A stretch of 64,000 bases of DNA from Solwaraspora sp. WMMD1047 (GTDB taxonomy: Bacteria > Actinomycetota > Actinomycetes > Mycobacteriales > Micromonosporaceae): NCBI RefSeq assembly GCF_029626155.1, contig NZ_JARUBL010000001.1:5374501-5438500 (forward strand), read 5' to 3'. Below the pieces are notes generated by a model. That model was not told the DNA's origin. It saw only the letters and a program-made list of their open reading frames with translations, and did no database searches. How positions within the stretch are numbered: the stretch's first letter is position 1; each line of letters begins with the position of its first letter. This document shows, in pieces, positions 50,832 to 59,247 of the stretch. A program made the position numbers and the translations under genes.

Positions 50832-52319
50832 ATGCGCTCACCGACAGGATCCGTCCGCGGTCCGGCCCGAGCCATGCGGGCGACGGCCGCCGCACTGCTG
50901 GCGACGGCGCTCTACCTGGGTGGTGGCGGTCCGGCGGCCGCCGTCGAGCCGACCGGACCGGTACTGCACGCCGGCGGCGCGACCGCGATCGCGGACAGCT
51001 ACCTCGTCGTTCTCCGGGACTCCGCGGTCGCGCGTACGTCGGTGGCGGCCACGGCCGGCCAACTCGCCGCCGCCGGGGCCGGCCGGGTCGGGCACGTCTA
51101 CCGGTCGGCGCTGCGCGGTTTCGAGGTGTCGCTGGACGCGGACGCGGCCGAACGGCTGGCGGCCCACCCGGCGGTGGCGTACGTCCAACAGAACCACCGG
51201 GTACGGCTGCTGGACACCCAGCTGAACCCGCCGTCGTGGGGGCTGGACCGGATCGACCAGGAGAACCGGCCGCTCAACAGCGCCTACACCTATCCGCGCA
51301 CCGCCGCCGGCGTACCGGTCTATGTGATCGACACGGGCATCAGGTTCACCCACGGCGACTTCGGCGGCCGGGCCGTCACCGGGTTCGACGCGGTCGACGG
51401 CGGCGCGGCCGACGACTGCAACGGCCACGGCACGCACGTCGCCGGCACGGTCGGCGGGGCGGCCCACGGCGTCGCCAAGGCGGCCACCCTGATCGGGGTG
51501 CGGGTGCTCGACTGCGCCGGCAACGGTACGACCGCCGGAGTCGTCGCCGGGATCGACTGGGTCACCGCCCACCATCCGGCGGGAGCGCCCGCGGTGGCGA
51601 ACATGAGCCTCGGTGGGGGCGGCAACACCGCGATCGACGATGCCGTCCGCCGCTCGATCGCCGACGGTGTCACCTACAGCCTGGCGGCCGGCAACGAGAG
51701 CACCGATGCCTGTGTCCGTTCCCCGGCCCGGGTGGCCGAGGGCATCACGGTCGGCGCCACGGACATCAACGACGCCCGCGCCGGCTTCTCGAACTACGGC
51801 ACCTGCCTCGACATCTTCGCCCCTGGCGTGGGCATCACCTCCGCCTGGCACACCTCCGACTCGGCGACCAACAGCATCAACGGCACCTCGATGGCCGCCC
51901 CGCACGTGGCGGGCGCCGCCGCGCTGGCCCTCGCGGCGAACCCGACGCTCACCCCGGCGCAGGTGCAGGAGGAGCTGATCGGCAGCGCCAGCACCGGCAA
52001 GGTGGGCAACCCCGGCTCCGGGTCGCCGAACCGGCTGCTCTACCTCGACAACGGTGCGCTGCGGATCACCCAGTTCGGTTGCGAGGGTCTGCGGGCCCGG
52101 TTCCTCTGCAACGTCCGCCGGCACGGCGGGATCGCCCCGGTCACCACCCAATGGATCGTGAACGGCAGCGTGGTCAGCTCGCTGAACAACCGGAGCAACG
52201 TCTCCATCGGTTGCGTGCCGGGCAACGCGGTGACCATCGCCGTCCGAGTCGGTGACGCGACCGGGGCCGTGGTGACGGCCGGCGGGTACGCGAGAAACTG
52301 CCCCAGCGGCAACCCGTGA
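50832..52319 (+). CDS. Secreted subtilisin-like serine protease (S8)
   Basis: A 495-residue exported protease. The ATG at 50832 follows AAAGGAGGGG. A signal peptide ends near residue 38. An inhibitor I9 propeptide covers about 55-128 (SYLVVLRDSAVART). The catalytic triad is Asp167 (VIDTGIR), His199 (NGHGTHVAGT) and Ser353 (NGTSMAAPH), in proteinase K/aqualysin style. A C-terminal module of about 85 residues (410-495), with four cysteines and an Ig-like look, may bind substrate. It probably works with GH81 in feeding on other organisms or detritus. Confidence 0.93.
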   Translation: MRSPTGSVRGPARAMRATAAALLATALYLGGGGPAAAVEPTGPVLHAGGATAIADSYLVVLRDSAVARTSVAATAGQLAAAGAGRVGHVYRSALRGFEVSLDADAAERLAAHPAVAYVQQNHRVRLLDTQLNPPSWGLDRIDQENRPLNSAYTYPRTAAGVPVYVIDTGIRFTHGDFGGRAVTGFDAVDGGAADDCNGHGTHVAGTVGGAAHGVAKAATLIGVRVLDCAGNGTTAGVVAGIDWVTAHHPAGAPAVANMSLGGGGNTAIDDAVRRSIADGVTYSLAAGNESTDACVRSPARVAEGITVGATDINDARAGFSNYGTCLDIFAPGVGITSAWHTSDSATNSINGTSMAAPHVAGAAALALAANPTLTPAQVQEELIGSASTGKVGNPGSGSPNRLLYLDNGALRITQFGCEGLRARFLCNVRRHGGIAPVTTQWIVNGSVVSSLNNRSNVSIGCVPGNAVTIAVRVGDATGAVVTAGGYARNCPSGNP

Positions 52320-52348
52320 GCCCGCGGGTCGAGGCACGTTGACGAGCT

Positions 52349-52383
52349 GGCGCGGGTCACCGGTGAGGCCGGTGACCCGCGCC
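52349..52383. terminator. Bidirectional hairpin between subtilase and racemase genes
   Basis: A perfect 15-bp stem (GGCGCGGGTCACCGG at 52349-52363 with its complement at 52369-52383) and a 5-base loop. The stop codon of the convergent racemase gene (52357-52359) lies inside the left arm. Confidence 0.88.
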
Positions 52384-53085
52384 GGCGTGCCCAGGGTCCG
52401 CCAGTGCGGCGTCGACGGCCGCTTCGACATGCAGCCGGGTGGTCGGGAAGACCGGAACCGGACTGTCGGCGGCCGAGATCAGCAGCTCGATCTCGGTGCA
52501 ACCGAGGATGATGCCCTGTGCGCCGGCCCGGACGAGGCGGGCGATTGTCGTCCGGTAGGTCTGTCTTGATGCCTCGCGGACCTCACCCAGGCAGAGCTCG
52601 TCGTAGATGATGCGATGCACCTCGGCGCGGTCCTCCGCTGCCGGGACGAGCACGCGCAGGCCGTGGTGGCTGAGCCGGTCGCGGTAGAAGTCCTGTTCCA
52701 TGGTGAAGGCGGTGCCGAGCAGTCCCACCGTGCGCAGTCCGGCGGCGGTGACCGCGTCGGCGGTGGCGTCGGCCAGGTGCAGCAGCGGAATGGTGACGGC
52801 GGCCTGGACCTGGTCGGCAACCTTGTGCATGGTGTTGGTGCACAACAACAGCAGGTCGGCGCCCGCAGCCTGCACCGCGGCGGCGGCCTGGCCGAGCAGC
52901 CGACCCGCCTCCTCCCACTGCCCGCCGCTCTGGAGGTGTTCGATCTCGGCGAAGTCGACGGAGTACAGCACGCACCGCGCCGAGTGCAGGCCACCGAGGC
53001 GGTCGCGGACAAGCTCGTTGGCCAGCCGGTAGTAGTGGACGCTGGACTCCCAGCTCATCCCGCCGAGCATCCCGATCGTGAGCAT
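52357..53085 (-). CDS. Aspartate/glutamate racemase family protein
   Basis: A 242-residue cofactor-independent racemase. The two catalytic cysteines are Cys82 (LLLCTNTMH) and Cys196 (ILGCTEIELL). The start IGMLGGMSWESSVHYYR is the signature of the YgeA/AspR group, which converts L- and D-aspartate or glutamate or has broad specificity. A complete family member. It shares a terminator with the subtilase and stands alone on its strand. Confidence 0.9.
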   Translation of the reverse strand: MLTIGMLGGMSWESSVHYYRLANELVRDRLGGLHSARCVLYSVDFAEIEHLQSGGQWEEAGRLLGQAAAAVQAAGADLLLLCTNTMHKVADQVQAAVTIPLLHLADATADAVTAAGLRTVGLLGTAFTMEQDFYRDRLSHHGLRVLVPAAEDRAEVHRIIYDELCLGEVREASRQTYRTTIARLVRAGAQGIILGCTEIELLISAADSPVPVFPTTRLHVEAAVDAALADPGHAGAGHRPHR

Positions 53086-53177
53086 GGCTCCTATCCTGCT
53101 GCCCTGGGCGAGGAGGCAGAACTCGATTGTCGGACCCGGGTTCTAGCATCGCCTGATCAGTGGAGGGATGGGGTGCG

Positions 53178-53936
53178 ATGGCCAGCGACAGTGGCACAAC
53201 CTTCGTCGACAGGGACCTGCGGGGTGCGCGGTTCAGCAGGTCGACGCTTGCCGGCGCGGTGATGCGCGGCGTCGACGTGAACGGCTTGGACGTCGACGCA
53301 CCGTGGCTGGCCGACGGGACACTCCTGGTCAACGGCGTCGACGTCGTGCCACTGGTCGAGGCCGAGCTCGACCGGCGGTTCCCCGGGCGTGAGCTGAGGC
53401 AGGCCACCGAGCCGGACAGTCTGCGCGCGGGATGGGCGGCGCTCGAACGGGCCTGGGCCGCCGCCGTCGACCGGGCCCGGTCCATGCCCGATGGCGCCGT
53501 CGACGTCTCGGTCGACGGCGAGTGGTCGTTCGCGCAGACGCTTCGCCACCTCGCGTTCGCCGCCGACGCGTGGCTCGGCAAGGCGATCCTCCGCCTGCCG
53601 CAGCCCTTCCACCCGCTGGGCCAGCCGCACGTCGAGTACGAGACGGACGGCTTCGACACCTCGATCTTCGCCACCGGGACGCCGACCTTCGCCGAGACCC
53701 TCCAGGTGCGTGCCGAGCGGCAGGCCATGGTCCGGGACTTCCTCGCCACCGTCACCCCGGATCTGCTCGCCGAGCCGCGACCGACGGCGTGGTGGCCGGA
53801 TCACCACGAATCCGTGCTGCACTGCCTCCAGGTGATCTTCGACGAGGAGTGGCAACATCTCCGCTATGCCCTGCGTGACCTCGACGCGCAGGGCGACTCG
53901 GGCACGGACACGACCGATGAGGGCTCAACCGAGTGA
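53178..53936 (+). CDS. DinB-like protein with pentapeptide-like N-terminus
   Basis: A 252-residue protein. The ATG at 53178 is preferred; a GTG at 53160 is possible. Residues 8-40 (FVDRDLRGARFSRSTLAGAV) read like pentapeptide repeats. From about 75 on, the helical DinB/YfiT pattern follows, with metal-type histidines in FAQTLRHLAFAADAW, HHESVLHCLQ and DEEWQHLRYA. DinB-fold proteins include thiol-dependent transferases such as mycothiol-dependent isomerases. The substrate is unknown. Its end overlaps the CBM2 remnant by 12 bp tail-to-tail. Confidence 0.78.
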   Translation: MASDSGTTFVDRDLRGARFSRSTLAGAVMRGVDVNGLDVDAPWLADGTLLVNGVDVVPLVEAELDRRFPGRELRQATEPDSLRAGWAALERAWAAAVDRARSMPDGAVDVSVDGEWSFAQTLRHLAFAADAWLGKAILRLPQPFHPLGQPHVEYETDGFDTSIFATGTPTFAETLQVRAERQAMVRDFLATVTPDLLAEPRPTAWWPDHHESVLHCLQVIFDEEWQHLRYALRDLDAQGDSGTDTTDEGSTE

Positions 53937-54290
53937 GCAGGGCGTCCCGTTGAGGGTGAACCAGGACGGGGCGCCGGTGTCACCGGTGTGGGTGGCCACA
54001 AAGCCGATGGCCATAGTGGCGCCTGGACCGATAGTGACGTGGTCATCGTAGCCACGGGCCGTGACATCACCGCTGATCGGGGAGTACACCGCGTTCCAGC
54101 CGGTGGTGATGCGTTGTCCGGCGGGCAGCGGGAACTTCAGCTCCCAGGAGGCGATCGTGGTCGCGCCGGTGTTGGTGATGGTGATGCTGCTCGTCAGGTA
54201 GGTGTCCCAGGTGTAGGACCGAGTAACGGACGTTGCAGGCGCCCCCGGTCGGCGGCGGGCTGGTCGGTGGGGAGACCCCCGCTGAGCGCT
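53925..54290 (-). pseudogene. Truncated and frameshifted CBM2 module of a secreted polysaccharidase
   Basis: On the minus strand a Pro-rich linker (GVSPPTSPPPTGG) leads to the start of a cellulose-binding module (ACNVRYSV). One extra base near 54216-54219 shifts the frame, and the module continues as YTWDTYLTSSITITNTG, ASWELKFPLPAGQRITTGWN, and SWFTLNGTPC to a TGA at 53925. Together these make one complete CBM2 fold of about 100 residues. The catalytic part that should precede the linker is gone: the DNA upstream belongs to a methyltransferase whose frame runs into the linker. This marks a deletion junction near 54290. Confidence 0.75.
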
Positions 54291-55060
54291 GGCCGCGCCG
54301 CGGTAACCAGCCAGGCACGGGAGTCGAACCACACGCCGTCGCCGACGTCATGCTCGTCAAGCATGGCCAGCAGTCGGTCGAGCGCACGAGCCGTCGCGGC
54401 GTCGTCCAGTTCGGCGACCAGATCCTGGACCATCCGGAGTTCGAACAGGGCGTCGCGGGCACTGGCCGCGTCCGGACCGTAGTAGACCGGTTCGCGTACG
54501 TCGGTGATCTCGACCGCGGTGAAGCCGGCGGCGGTCAGGACGCCGGTCATCACGGTCGGATCCGCCAGCGAGAAGGCGCTCCGGCTGGACCCGGTTGGCA
54601 TGGTCCGGCCACCGGCCAGGGCAGGTCGGATCGCGCGGGACCACTCCTGGCGGTCGTACGCCTGCCACACGAGCTGGACCAGCCGCGCTCCCGGCCGCAG
54701 TGCCCGCCCGATGTTTGTGAACGCCGCGACCGGGTCGTTGAAGAACATCGTGCCGAACCGGCTGAGCCCCAGGGTGAAACTCGCCGGCGCGAAGGGGTGC
54801 GTCTGGGCGTCCGCCCGCTCGAAGTCGACGTTGCGGACTCCTTCGCTATCGCTCAGTTGGCGGGCGCGGTCGAGCATCGGGCCAGACAGGTCCACGCCGA
54901 GGGCGCTGCCCGAGGTCGCGAATCTGGCGGCGTCCCGCGTGGTCTGCCCGGCACCGCAGCCGATGTCGAGCACCCGATCTGCGGGCTGAACGCTCGCGGC
55001 GGCCAGCAGCCGCCGGTGGTAGCGGCTCAGCTCAGCGTCGTAGTCGAACAACTCAATCAC
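54194..55060 (-). CDS. Class I SAM-dependent methyltransferase with foreign C-terminal tail
   Basis: A 288-residue protein. The SAM site is VLDIGCGAGQTTRDAAR, followed by GVDLSGPMLDRAR and LGLSRFGTMFFNDP. The GTG at 55060 overlaps the stop of the upstream oxidoreductase by eight bases, so translation is coupled; GTG at 55069 or 55084 are alternatives. Related proteins usually end soon after the segment FDSRAWLVTA. Here the frame instead runs about 32 residues into the linker DNA of a CBM2 remnant, so the original stop was probably lost at a deletion near 54290. The catalytic domain appears intact; substrate unknown. Confidence 0.8.
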   Translation of the reverse strand: MIELFDYDAELSRYHRRLLAAASVQPADRVLDIGCGAGQTTRDAARFATSGSALGVDLSGPMLDRARQLSDSEGVRNVDFERADAQTHPFAPASFTLGLSRFGTMFFNDPVAAFTNIGRALRPGARLVQLVWQAYDRQEWSRAIRPALAGGRTMPTGSSRSAFSLADPTVMTGVLTAAGFTAVEITDVREPVYYGPDAASARDALFELRMVQDLVAELDDAATARALDRLLAMLDEHDVGDGVWFDSRAWLVTAARPALSGGLPTDQPAADRGRLQRPLLGPTPGTPT

Positions 55061-55910
55061 CGCCCGGACCGGGTAGTCCTCCACCGGCAGGGTCGGCCGG
55101 GCCGTCGCGGAGCACGCCGCGCACCGTGTCGAGCGCCACGCCGGGCTCGAACTCCGGCAGCCACCAGGTGGCGCCGGCAGCGGCGTACGGCCGGGGGTCG
55201 GCGTCGAATGGCAGGCCGATGGCGATGTCGTATGGTCCGGTCGCACCTGTTCGGAGGTCGGTGATGGTGGCGGCGATCTCGGCGAGTTGGTCCGGGTGTT
55301 CGAGATTGGCCGGGAAGAAGCCGTTGAGCCGGGCGGCCCGGCGGATCGGCCTGATGTTGCCGGGGAATCCGGCGGCCCACACCGGCACACCGGGCCGACC
55401 GACCGGCCGGGGCAGGAACCTGATGTCGTCGACGAGGTAGTGCTCGCCGTGGTGGTGCACCGGCTCGCCGGACCAGGCGGCGGCCAGAATGGCCAGGGAC
55501 TCGTCGAGCATCCCGCCCCGCCGCCGATCGTCGAGCTGTTCGCCGGTCCTGGACAGCTCGGCGCCGTACTGGTCGCTGCCGATGCCGGCTCCGAGGATGA
55601 GTCGGCCGCCGCTGAGCCGGTCCAGGGTCGCGGTCTCCCGGGCGACCTTTGTCGGCCGGCGACGGGGAAGCGGCGACACCATCGGACCCAGCCGCAGCCG
55701 TTCGGTCGCGGTGGCCACCGCCGCCAGGGTGATCCACGGGTCGGCGAGCGGTCGGACCGGCGCCCGCCAGCTCAGCTGGTCCCACACGAAGCAGCCGTCC
55801 CACCCGGCCTCCTCCGCGTCGGCGGCCAGCCGCGCCACCACCCTCGGGTCGGCGAGGTCGTCGAAGAGCGGCAGCCAGAGTGCCGACCGTAGTCGGTTCC
55901 GCGCGGTCAT
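55053..55910 (-). CDS. LLM-class (luciferase-like) flavin-dependent oxidoreductase
   Basis: A 285-residue TIM-barrel oxidoreductase using FMN or F420. Typical parts are LPLFDDLADPRVVARLAADA, GWDGCFVWDQL, the central RLRLGPMVSPLPRRRP and GRLILGAGIGSDQ, and PGVPVWAAGFPGN. The cofactor cannot be fixed from sequence; many actinobacterial members use F420. It forms an operon with the methyltransferase behind it (eight-base overlap) and is divergent from a LysR gene, its likely regulator. Confidence 0.87.
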   Translation of the reverse strand: MTARNRLRSALWLPLFDDLADPRVVARLAADAEEAGWDGCFVWDQLSWRAPVRPLADPWITLAAVATATERLRLGPMVSPLPRRRPTKVARETATLDRLSGGRLILGAGIGSDQYGAELSRTGEQLDDRRRGGMLDESLAILAAAWSGEPVHHHGEHYLVDDIRFLPRPVGRPGVPVWAAGFPGNIRPIRRAARLNGFFPANLEHPDQLAEIAATITDLRTGATGPYDIAIGLPFDADPRPYAAAGATWWLPEFEPGVALDTVRGVLRDGPADPAGGGLPGPGGD

Positions 55911-55970
55911 GTCGGCCTCCTGAGGATGCTTGCTTGTCCTGTCACGCTAAGCCGCTGATTTGATCGCGAA

Positions 55971-56001
55971 AAGCGATAGTTTATGATTGGATCAATCGCT
56001 T
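55971..56001. promoter_or_regulatory. Candidate LysR-type operator
   Basis: A perfect inverted repeat AAGCGAT (55971-55977) and ATCGCTT (55995-56001) with a 17-base A+T-rich spacer lies in the 120-bp gap between the divergent oxidoreductase and LysR genes. This region is clearly more A+T-rich than its surroundings. Binding by the LysR protein is inferred from position. Confidence 0.6.
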
Positions 56002-56030
56002 CTGCCAATCGCCTTGCTACGTTGGGACTC

Positions 56031-56954
56031 GTGATCGACGTCGAGTTGCGCCACCTCGCCGCGCTGGCCGCAGTTGCCGACGAGGGCTCCTTCAACCGGG
56101 CGGCCGTCCGGCTCGGCTACACCCAGTCGACGGTGAGCCAGCAGATCGCCGCCCTGGAAAGAGCCGTCGGCGGTCCGGTGTTCGATCGACCTGGTGGCCC
56201 CAAACCGGTACAGATCACCCCGCTCGGCGTCGTGGTCCTGACGCATGGCCGCGAGCTGCTGGCGAAGACGCAGCGGTTGGTCCACGCGATCGACCGATTC
56301 AAGGCGGGTGACGGCCGGATCGACATCGGCACATTCCAGAGCGTGTCCAACGTGATCCTGCCGGTGGTCGTACGCCGGCTGCGGGAGGAACATCCCGCCT
56401 GCGATATCAGGTTGTCCGAGGAGGAGCCAGATCAACCGCAGATCGGTGATCTCGACCTGCTCTTCTACGACGGCCGGATCGAGGGTGATGTCGAGAACGT
56501 CAAGCTGCTCGACGACCCGTACCTTCTGGTCGCCCGCGACGGCGCCTTCCCCGACGGTCCGGTCCGGCTGGATCAACTCGACGGCGCACCGATCGTGGCC
56601 TGGCCGTTGACCTGCGATCAACCCTGGATGGAGCAGGCATTCGTGCGCAGCGGCAGCCGTCCGCGAGTCGTGTTCCGTAGCGCGATCAACGACACCCTCC
56701 TGTCCATGGTGCGGGCCGGCCTGGGATCGGCGGTGCTGCCGTGGCTCGCGATCCGCGGCACCAACGCGCAATCCGACCACCAGCTCCGGGTGCACGAGCT
56801 GCGACCGTCCCTACCGGCTCGGGAGATCTATCTGCACTGGCGGTCCGGCCGTACCCGGTCTCCCCTCGCCGCGCGGGCGATCCAGCACGCCGTCGAGGCC
56901 GCGGCGGAGATCGCCAAGCACACGGATCGACTCCGCTCTGCGTCCCGGCCATGA
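56031..56954 (+). CDS. LysR-family transcriptional regulator
   Basis: A 307-residue regulator. The N-terminal winged helix (DVELRHLAALAAVADEGSFN, LGYTQSTVSQQIAALER) is standard, and the effector domain covers about 85-290 (IDIGTFQSVSNVILPVVVRR; GLGSAVLPWLAI). The GTG at 56031 matches the usual LysR start; an ATG at 55983 lies inside the operator region. TACGTT (56018-56023) seven bases before the GTG fits a leaderless transcript. It is divergent from the LLM oxidoreductase-methyltransferase pair. Confidence 0.9.
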   Translation: MIDVELRHLAALAAVADEGSFNRAAVRLGYTQSTVSQQIAALERAVGGPVFDRPGGPKPVQITPLGVVVLTHGRELLAKTQRLVHAIDRFKAGDGRIDIGTFQSVSNVILPVVVRRLREEHPACDIRLSEEEPDQPQIGDLDLLFYDGRIEGDVENVKLLDDPYLLVARDGAFPDGPVRLDQLDGAPIVAWPLTCDQPWMEQAFVRSGSRPRVVFRSAINDTLLSMVRAGLGSAVLPWLAIRGTNAQSDHQLRVHELRPSLPAREIYLHWRSGRTRSPLAARAIQHAVEAAAEIAKHTDRLRSASRP

Positions 56955-56961
56955 TGCCTCC

Positions 56962-57429
56962 ATGACGGTCGAGATCTGGACGGCGGTGACGTCATTGGGC
57001 GGCGTCGCGATCGGCGGTGGTCTGTCCTATCTGGTGCAGCGGACCACACAACGGACGGCCGTGCAGATCGAGCAACGCAAGCAGGAGCTTGCGCTGGCGG
57101 AGAGTAGGCGAGCCGAGCGGCTGGCGATGGTGGAGCGGTTCGTCGACGTCGCGGCCGAGGCCGAACGGTGCGCGTTCACCCGGCCGGCGCAGTGGCAGGA
57201 CGGCGATGCCTGGCCGACCCGGGCCCAGGACGTGATGAACCGCTTCTGGGTCGCGGAGCGGATGATCCGGCTGCTGTTCCCCACCCCGGTGCACGACGCG
57301 GCCCGCGCCTACTTCCTGTTACTCAACGGCGCGGTGTGGGAGGGAGAGCCGAACGGTCCGGCGGTCCGGGATCTGCTCGAGGAACCTCGGCTGAGGTTCC
57401 TCGACGCGGCTCGTGAGGCCCTGGACTGA
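56962..57429 (+). CDS. Hypothetical membrane-anchored protein
   Basis: A 155-residue protein of unknown function. One N-terminal membrane helix (IWTAVTSLGGVAIGGGLSYL) is followed by a charged helix likely to be a coiled coil (TAVQIEQRKQELALAESRRA) and a helical cytosolic domain. Similar short anchored proteins are common in actinobacteria and unassigned. It starts seven bases after the LysR stop, so it may share that transcript. Confidence 0.7.
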   Translation: MTVEIWTAVTSLGGVAIGGGLSYLVQRTTQRTAVQIEQRKQELALAESRRAERLAMVERFVDVAAEAERCAFTRPAQWQDGDAWPTRAQDVMNRFWVAERMIRLLFPTPVHDAARAYFLLLNGAVWEGEPNGPAVRDLLEEPRLRFLDAAREALD

Positions 57430-57496
57430 CAACGGCACTCACCGGACCGTTCGACCTGACCCCCGGCAGCATGGCCTCCGCGATGTCGGCGATGCT

Positions 57497-58342
57497 GTGG
57501 GCGTGGAGTACGTGTCCCGGGTGCCGCGACCGCCGCTGGACGGGCTGGTCGACGACCTCTACTACCTGGCGGGTGTGTCGCCGTACGCCCGGCTGACACT
57601 GCCGCCGGCGCCTTCGGCGTTGCTGGTCGTCAACCTCGGGCCGCCGTTCCGTATCCGCGGCGGCGCCGACGTCGCAACGGCCGAGTACGCCGATGGCTGC
57701 GTGGCCACCATGCCCACCCGTGCGTGGGAGTTCGGCTACCCGCTGCGGACCCGATCCGTCGGTGTGCACTTCAAGCCGTGGGGGCTGGCGCCGTTCCTGC
57801 CGATGCCGGCGGCCGAGCTGTGCGACCGGCCGGTGACGGTGGAGCAGGTATGGGGCCGGCCCGCGGTGGCCGAGCTGCGGGACCGGCTGTCCGCGGCGGG
57901 GGGACCGCAGGAGATGCTGACGGTGCTGGAGCAGGAGCTGATGCGGCGGCTGTGCGAGACCGCCGGCCTGGGGTTGGTTCGCCACACGAGCGGGGTGATC
58001 GCGGCGGCCGGCGGGGCGGTGACGATCGGCGACCTGAGCGTGGCGGCCGGGGTCAGCAGCACTCACCTGGCACAGCGGTTCAAGGAGCTCGTCGGGATCA
58101 CGCCGAAGCGGCTGGCCCGCACCCACCGCTTCGCCGCCACCGTGTTCGCGATCAACCCCGCCGGGCCGGTCGACTGGGGCGACCTCGCCGGTGGCGCGGG
58201 CTACTTCGACCAGGCCCACCTCGGCCACGAGTTCCAGGCGTTCACCGGGCTCACGCCGACCCGGTACGTCGAAGTTCGGCGGCGGTTCCTGCGCGAACAT
58301 CCCGGCCACGCGCTGGACAGCTGGCCGCTGCCGGCGGTTTGA
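57497..58342 (+). CDS. AraC-family transcriptional regulator
   Basis: A regulator of about 281 residues. The N-terminal cupin-like domain (LTLPPAPSALLVVNLGPPFR, VGVHFKPWGLAPFL) is followed by the AraC double helix-turn-helix (LSVAAGVSSTHLAQRFKELV; LAGGAGYFDQAHLGHEFQAF). Start uncertain: tandem in-frame GTG codons at 57497 and 57503 match the family start, and the open frame reaches back to 57413. The next gene, a DHFR-fold reductase 66 bp downstream on the same strand, is a likely partner; in other actinobacteria this pair also occurs together. Confidence 0.85.
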   Translation: MGVEYVSRVPRPPLDGLVDDLYYLAGVSPYARLTLPPAPSALLVVNLGPPFRIRGGADVATAEYADGCVATMPTRAWEFGYPLRTRSVGVHFKPWGLAPFLPMPAAELCDRPVTVEQVWGRPAVAELRDRLSAAGGPQEMLTVLEQELMRRLCETAGLGLVRHTSGVIAAAGGAVTIGDLSVAAGVSSTHLAQRFKELVGITPKRLARTHRFAATVFAINPAGPVDWGDLAGGAGYFDQAHLGHEFQAFTGLTPTRYVEVRRRFLREHPGHALDSWPLPAV

Positions 58343-58408
58343 TTTCTTACAAGAACCGCAGCTCACGACCCGCTAGTTTGAGGGCACCCCAATGCAGAGG
58401 AGCGCCCC

Positions 58409-58990
58409 GTGGGCAAGGTGGTCATGTACAGCTCGGTGTCGGTGGACGGCTTCGTCGCGGACGAGAACGACCAGCCCGGACCGCTGTTCGACTGGTTGTC
58501 CGGCGGTGACGTCCCGTTGGACGCCAGCGGCGCGGTGAAGGTGTCGCAGACGTCCTACGACTACACCCGGCCGTACTGGGACCAGATCGGGGTGACGATC
58601 GCCGGCCGCCACGTCTTCGACCTGACCGACGGCTGGGACGGCAAGCCGCCGGGCGGGATCGACCACGTCGTCGTCGTGACCCACCGGGGCCGGCCCGAGG
58701 GCTGGCACCCCGAGGCGCCGTTCCACTTCGTCGACGGCGTCGAGGCGGCCGTGGCCAAGGCGCAGGAGCTTGCGGGTGACCGCCTGGTCGAGGTCGCCGC
58801 CGGCGACGTCGGTGGCCAGGTGCTTGCCGCCGGTCTGGTCGACGAGGTGCGCATGGACGTCGTACCCGTCGTGTTCGGGGCCGGCAAGCGCTACTTCGGG
58901 TCGGTCGACGCGCAACACCTGTTGGAAGATCCGGACGTGGTGATTCAGGGCAACCGGGTGCTTCACCTGCGCTACCAGGTGCGCCGTTGA
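58409..58990 (+). CDS. Dihydrofolate-reductase-fold (RibD C-terminal-like) reductase
   Basis: A 193-residue NADPH-dependent reductase of the DHFR/RibD-C superfamily. The start VVMYSSVSVDGFVADEND, the middle TIAGRHVFDLTDGWDGKPP and the C-terminal VDEVRMDVVPVVFGAGKRYF are typical of the many small family members of unknown substrate. It is not a housekeeping DHFR. The GTG start has GAGGAG six bases upstream. It probably forms a unit with the AraC regulator in front. Confidence 0.87.
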   Translation: MGKVVMYSSVSVDGFVADENDQPGPLFDWLSGGDVPLDASGAVKVSQTSYDYTRPYWDQIGVTIAGRHVFDLTDGWDGKPPGGIDHVVVVTHRGRPEGWHPEAPFHFVDGVEAAVAKAQELAGDRLVEVAAGDVGGQVLAAGLVDEVRMDVVPVVFGAGKRYFGSVDAQHLLEDPDVVIQGNRVLHLRYQVRR

Positions 58991-59247
58991 CCACGTCGGC
59001 CGGAACGTGCACTGCCTGAGCCAGCGCCGGTCAGGTCAGCCTTGCCGCAGCGCGTCCTGGACGCCGGGGCTGACCGGAGAGCGGACCGCCGGAGAACGCC
59101 AGGTCCAGCCAACCGGCGGGCAGCCCGCCGAACTGTCCGACCGGAGCACCGCGGAAGCTGGCGCGAAAGGTTGGATATAGACAGGGATCGATGTACGTTG
59201 TGGGTACGCCCAGATTGCGTCCTCCACGCCGCTTGAGGAGCTGAATC

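Noticed and set aside
59031-59247. Possible coding fragment before the PQQ enzyme gene
   Set aside because: A minus-strand frame reads plausible residues, but it overlaps the start of the real plus-strand gene, has no ribosome binding site and no recognisable family. The 257-bp gap is left without a gene.
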